Below, one piece after another: positions 63,942 through 64,000 of a stretch of 64,000 nucleotides of DNA. Origin of the DNA: Brevundimonas sp. M20 (GTDB lineage Bacteria > Pseudomonadota > Alphaproteobacteria > Caulobacterales > Caulobacteraceae). The position numbers and the translations under genes are program-made. A model generated the notes under the pieces. It did not search any database. It worked only from the letters and a program-made list of their open reading frames with translations, and was not told where the DNA came from. Each line of letters opens with the position of its first letter. Positions within the stretch are counted from its first letter, which is position 1. Where the stretch lies: NCBI RefSeq assembly GCF_006547065.1, contig NZ_CP041243.1, positions 3,177,001-3,241,000 of the forward strand, given 5' to 3'.

Positions 63942-64000
63942 ATGAAGTCCTTCCTTCGCGCGCGCCCCGCTGATTCGGCGGGTGAGCTCGCCGAGCTGCG
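63942..64000 (+). CDS. Start of an unidentified gene, truncated by the window end
   Basis: ATG 63942 opens a frame beginning MKSFLRARPADSAGELAELR that runs off the window. Nineteen whole codons are visible. Its position, divergent from the MarR gene, suggests MarR control. Too little protein is present to name a family. Confidence 0.4.
   Translation, partial: MKSFLRARPADSAGELAEL

Overview
The window is a dense, high-GC stretch of bacterial chromosome. Protein families and gene order point to an alphaproteobacterium of the order Caulobacterales, most likely Brevundimonas or a close relative. The evidence is: a stand-alone F1 operon atpHAGDC without F0 genes; trpF-trpB-trpA-accD-folC running into trxA; tsaE-amgK-murU-addB-addA; a large TonB-dependent receptor beside a secreted phytase; and an AtpD with an Ala/Lys/Pro-rich N-terminal tail. 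The genus is an inference from sequence style only. I see no rRNA, tRNA, CRISPR array, insertion sequence or prophage, and no gap between genes exceeds about 300 bases. The longest gaps, about 240-290 bases, lie upstream of atpH, upstream of the histidine kinase and between the TonB receptor and the phytase.

Layout. 1-2.2 kb: the 3' end of a carboxy-terminal protease, a divergent YibQ-type polysaccharide deacetylase and rppH, with a heptamer-based inverted repeat just before rppH. 2.2-8.0 kb (minus strand): a DUF1272 zinc-ribbon protein, a SugE/Gdx guanidinium exporter with a possible guanidine riboswitch, and atpHAGDC ending in a clear terminator. 8.3-15.6 kb: a TerC membrane protein, glutaminyl cyclase, priA (minus), fructose-6-phosphate aldolase/transaldolase, DUF484-xerC and a two-domain retropepsin-like protease. 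15.6-19.6 kb (minus): lpdA, a small membrane protein and an orphan PAS histidine kinase. 19.9-24 kb: a TonB receptor and a beta-propeller phytase lipoprotein, divergently arranged. 24-30.4 kb: TMEM175-like and MarC membrane proteins, pyrF, a tyrosine/arginine-rich secreted protein, an SdhAF4 homologue, htpX and recQ. 30.5-38.9 kb (plus): two rRNA modification enzymes, an FAD oxidoreductase and the trpFBA-accD-folC block, with a secreted protein and a tiny coupled ORF between trpB and trpA and a long palindrome before accD. 39-49 kb (minus): trxA and a six-gene overlapping operon of acyltransferase, tsaE, amgK, murU, addB and addA. 49-57 kb: an S9 peptidase, an AsmA-family protein, an alpha/beta hydrolase lipoprotein, AMP nucleosidase, phasin and a creatininase-family protein. 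57.7-64 kb: an emrA-emrB-tetR efflux operon with a visible operator, a flavin amine oxidase-like protein, nth, a MarR regulator and the start of one more gene.

Functions. The content is mainly housekeeping: energy (F1 ATPase, E3), genome maintenance (PriA, XerC, RecQ, AddAB, Nth), cell-wall recycling (AmgK-MurU), amino-acid, nucleotide and lipid synthesis (TrpFBA, PyrF, AccD) and drug or guanidinium export.

Most notable. AccD has lost all four zinc-finger cysteines. PriA has lost one of its two zinc sites. The YibQ-like protein lacks its usual metal ligands. The sugE leader could switch between a guanidine-II-like hairpin and one that hides the ribosome binding site. A perfect TetR-type palindrome sits between the -35 and -10 of the efflux operon. 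A 19-bp bulged palindrome lies just before accD. I did not find a clearly new defence, mobile or biosynthetic system.
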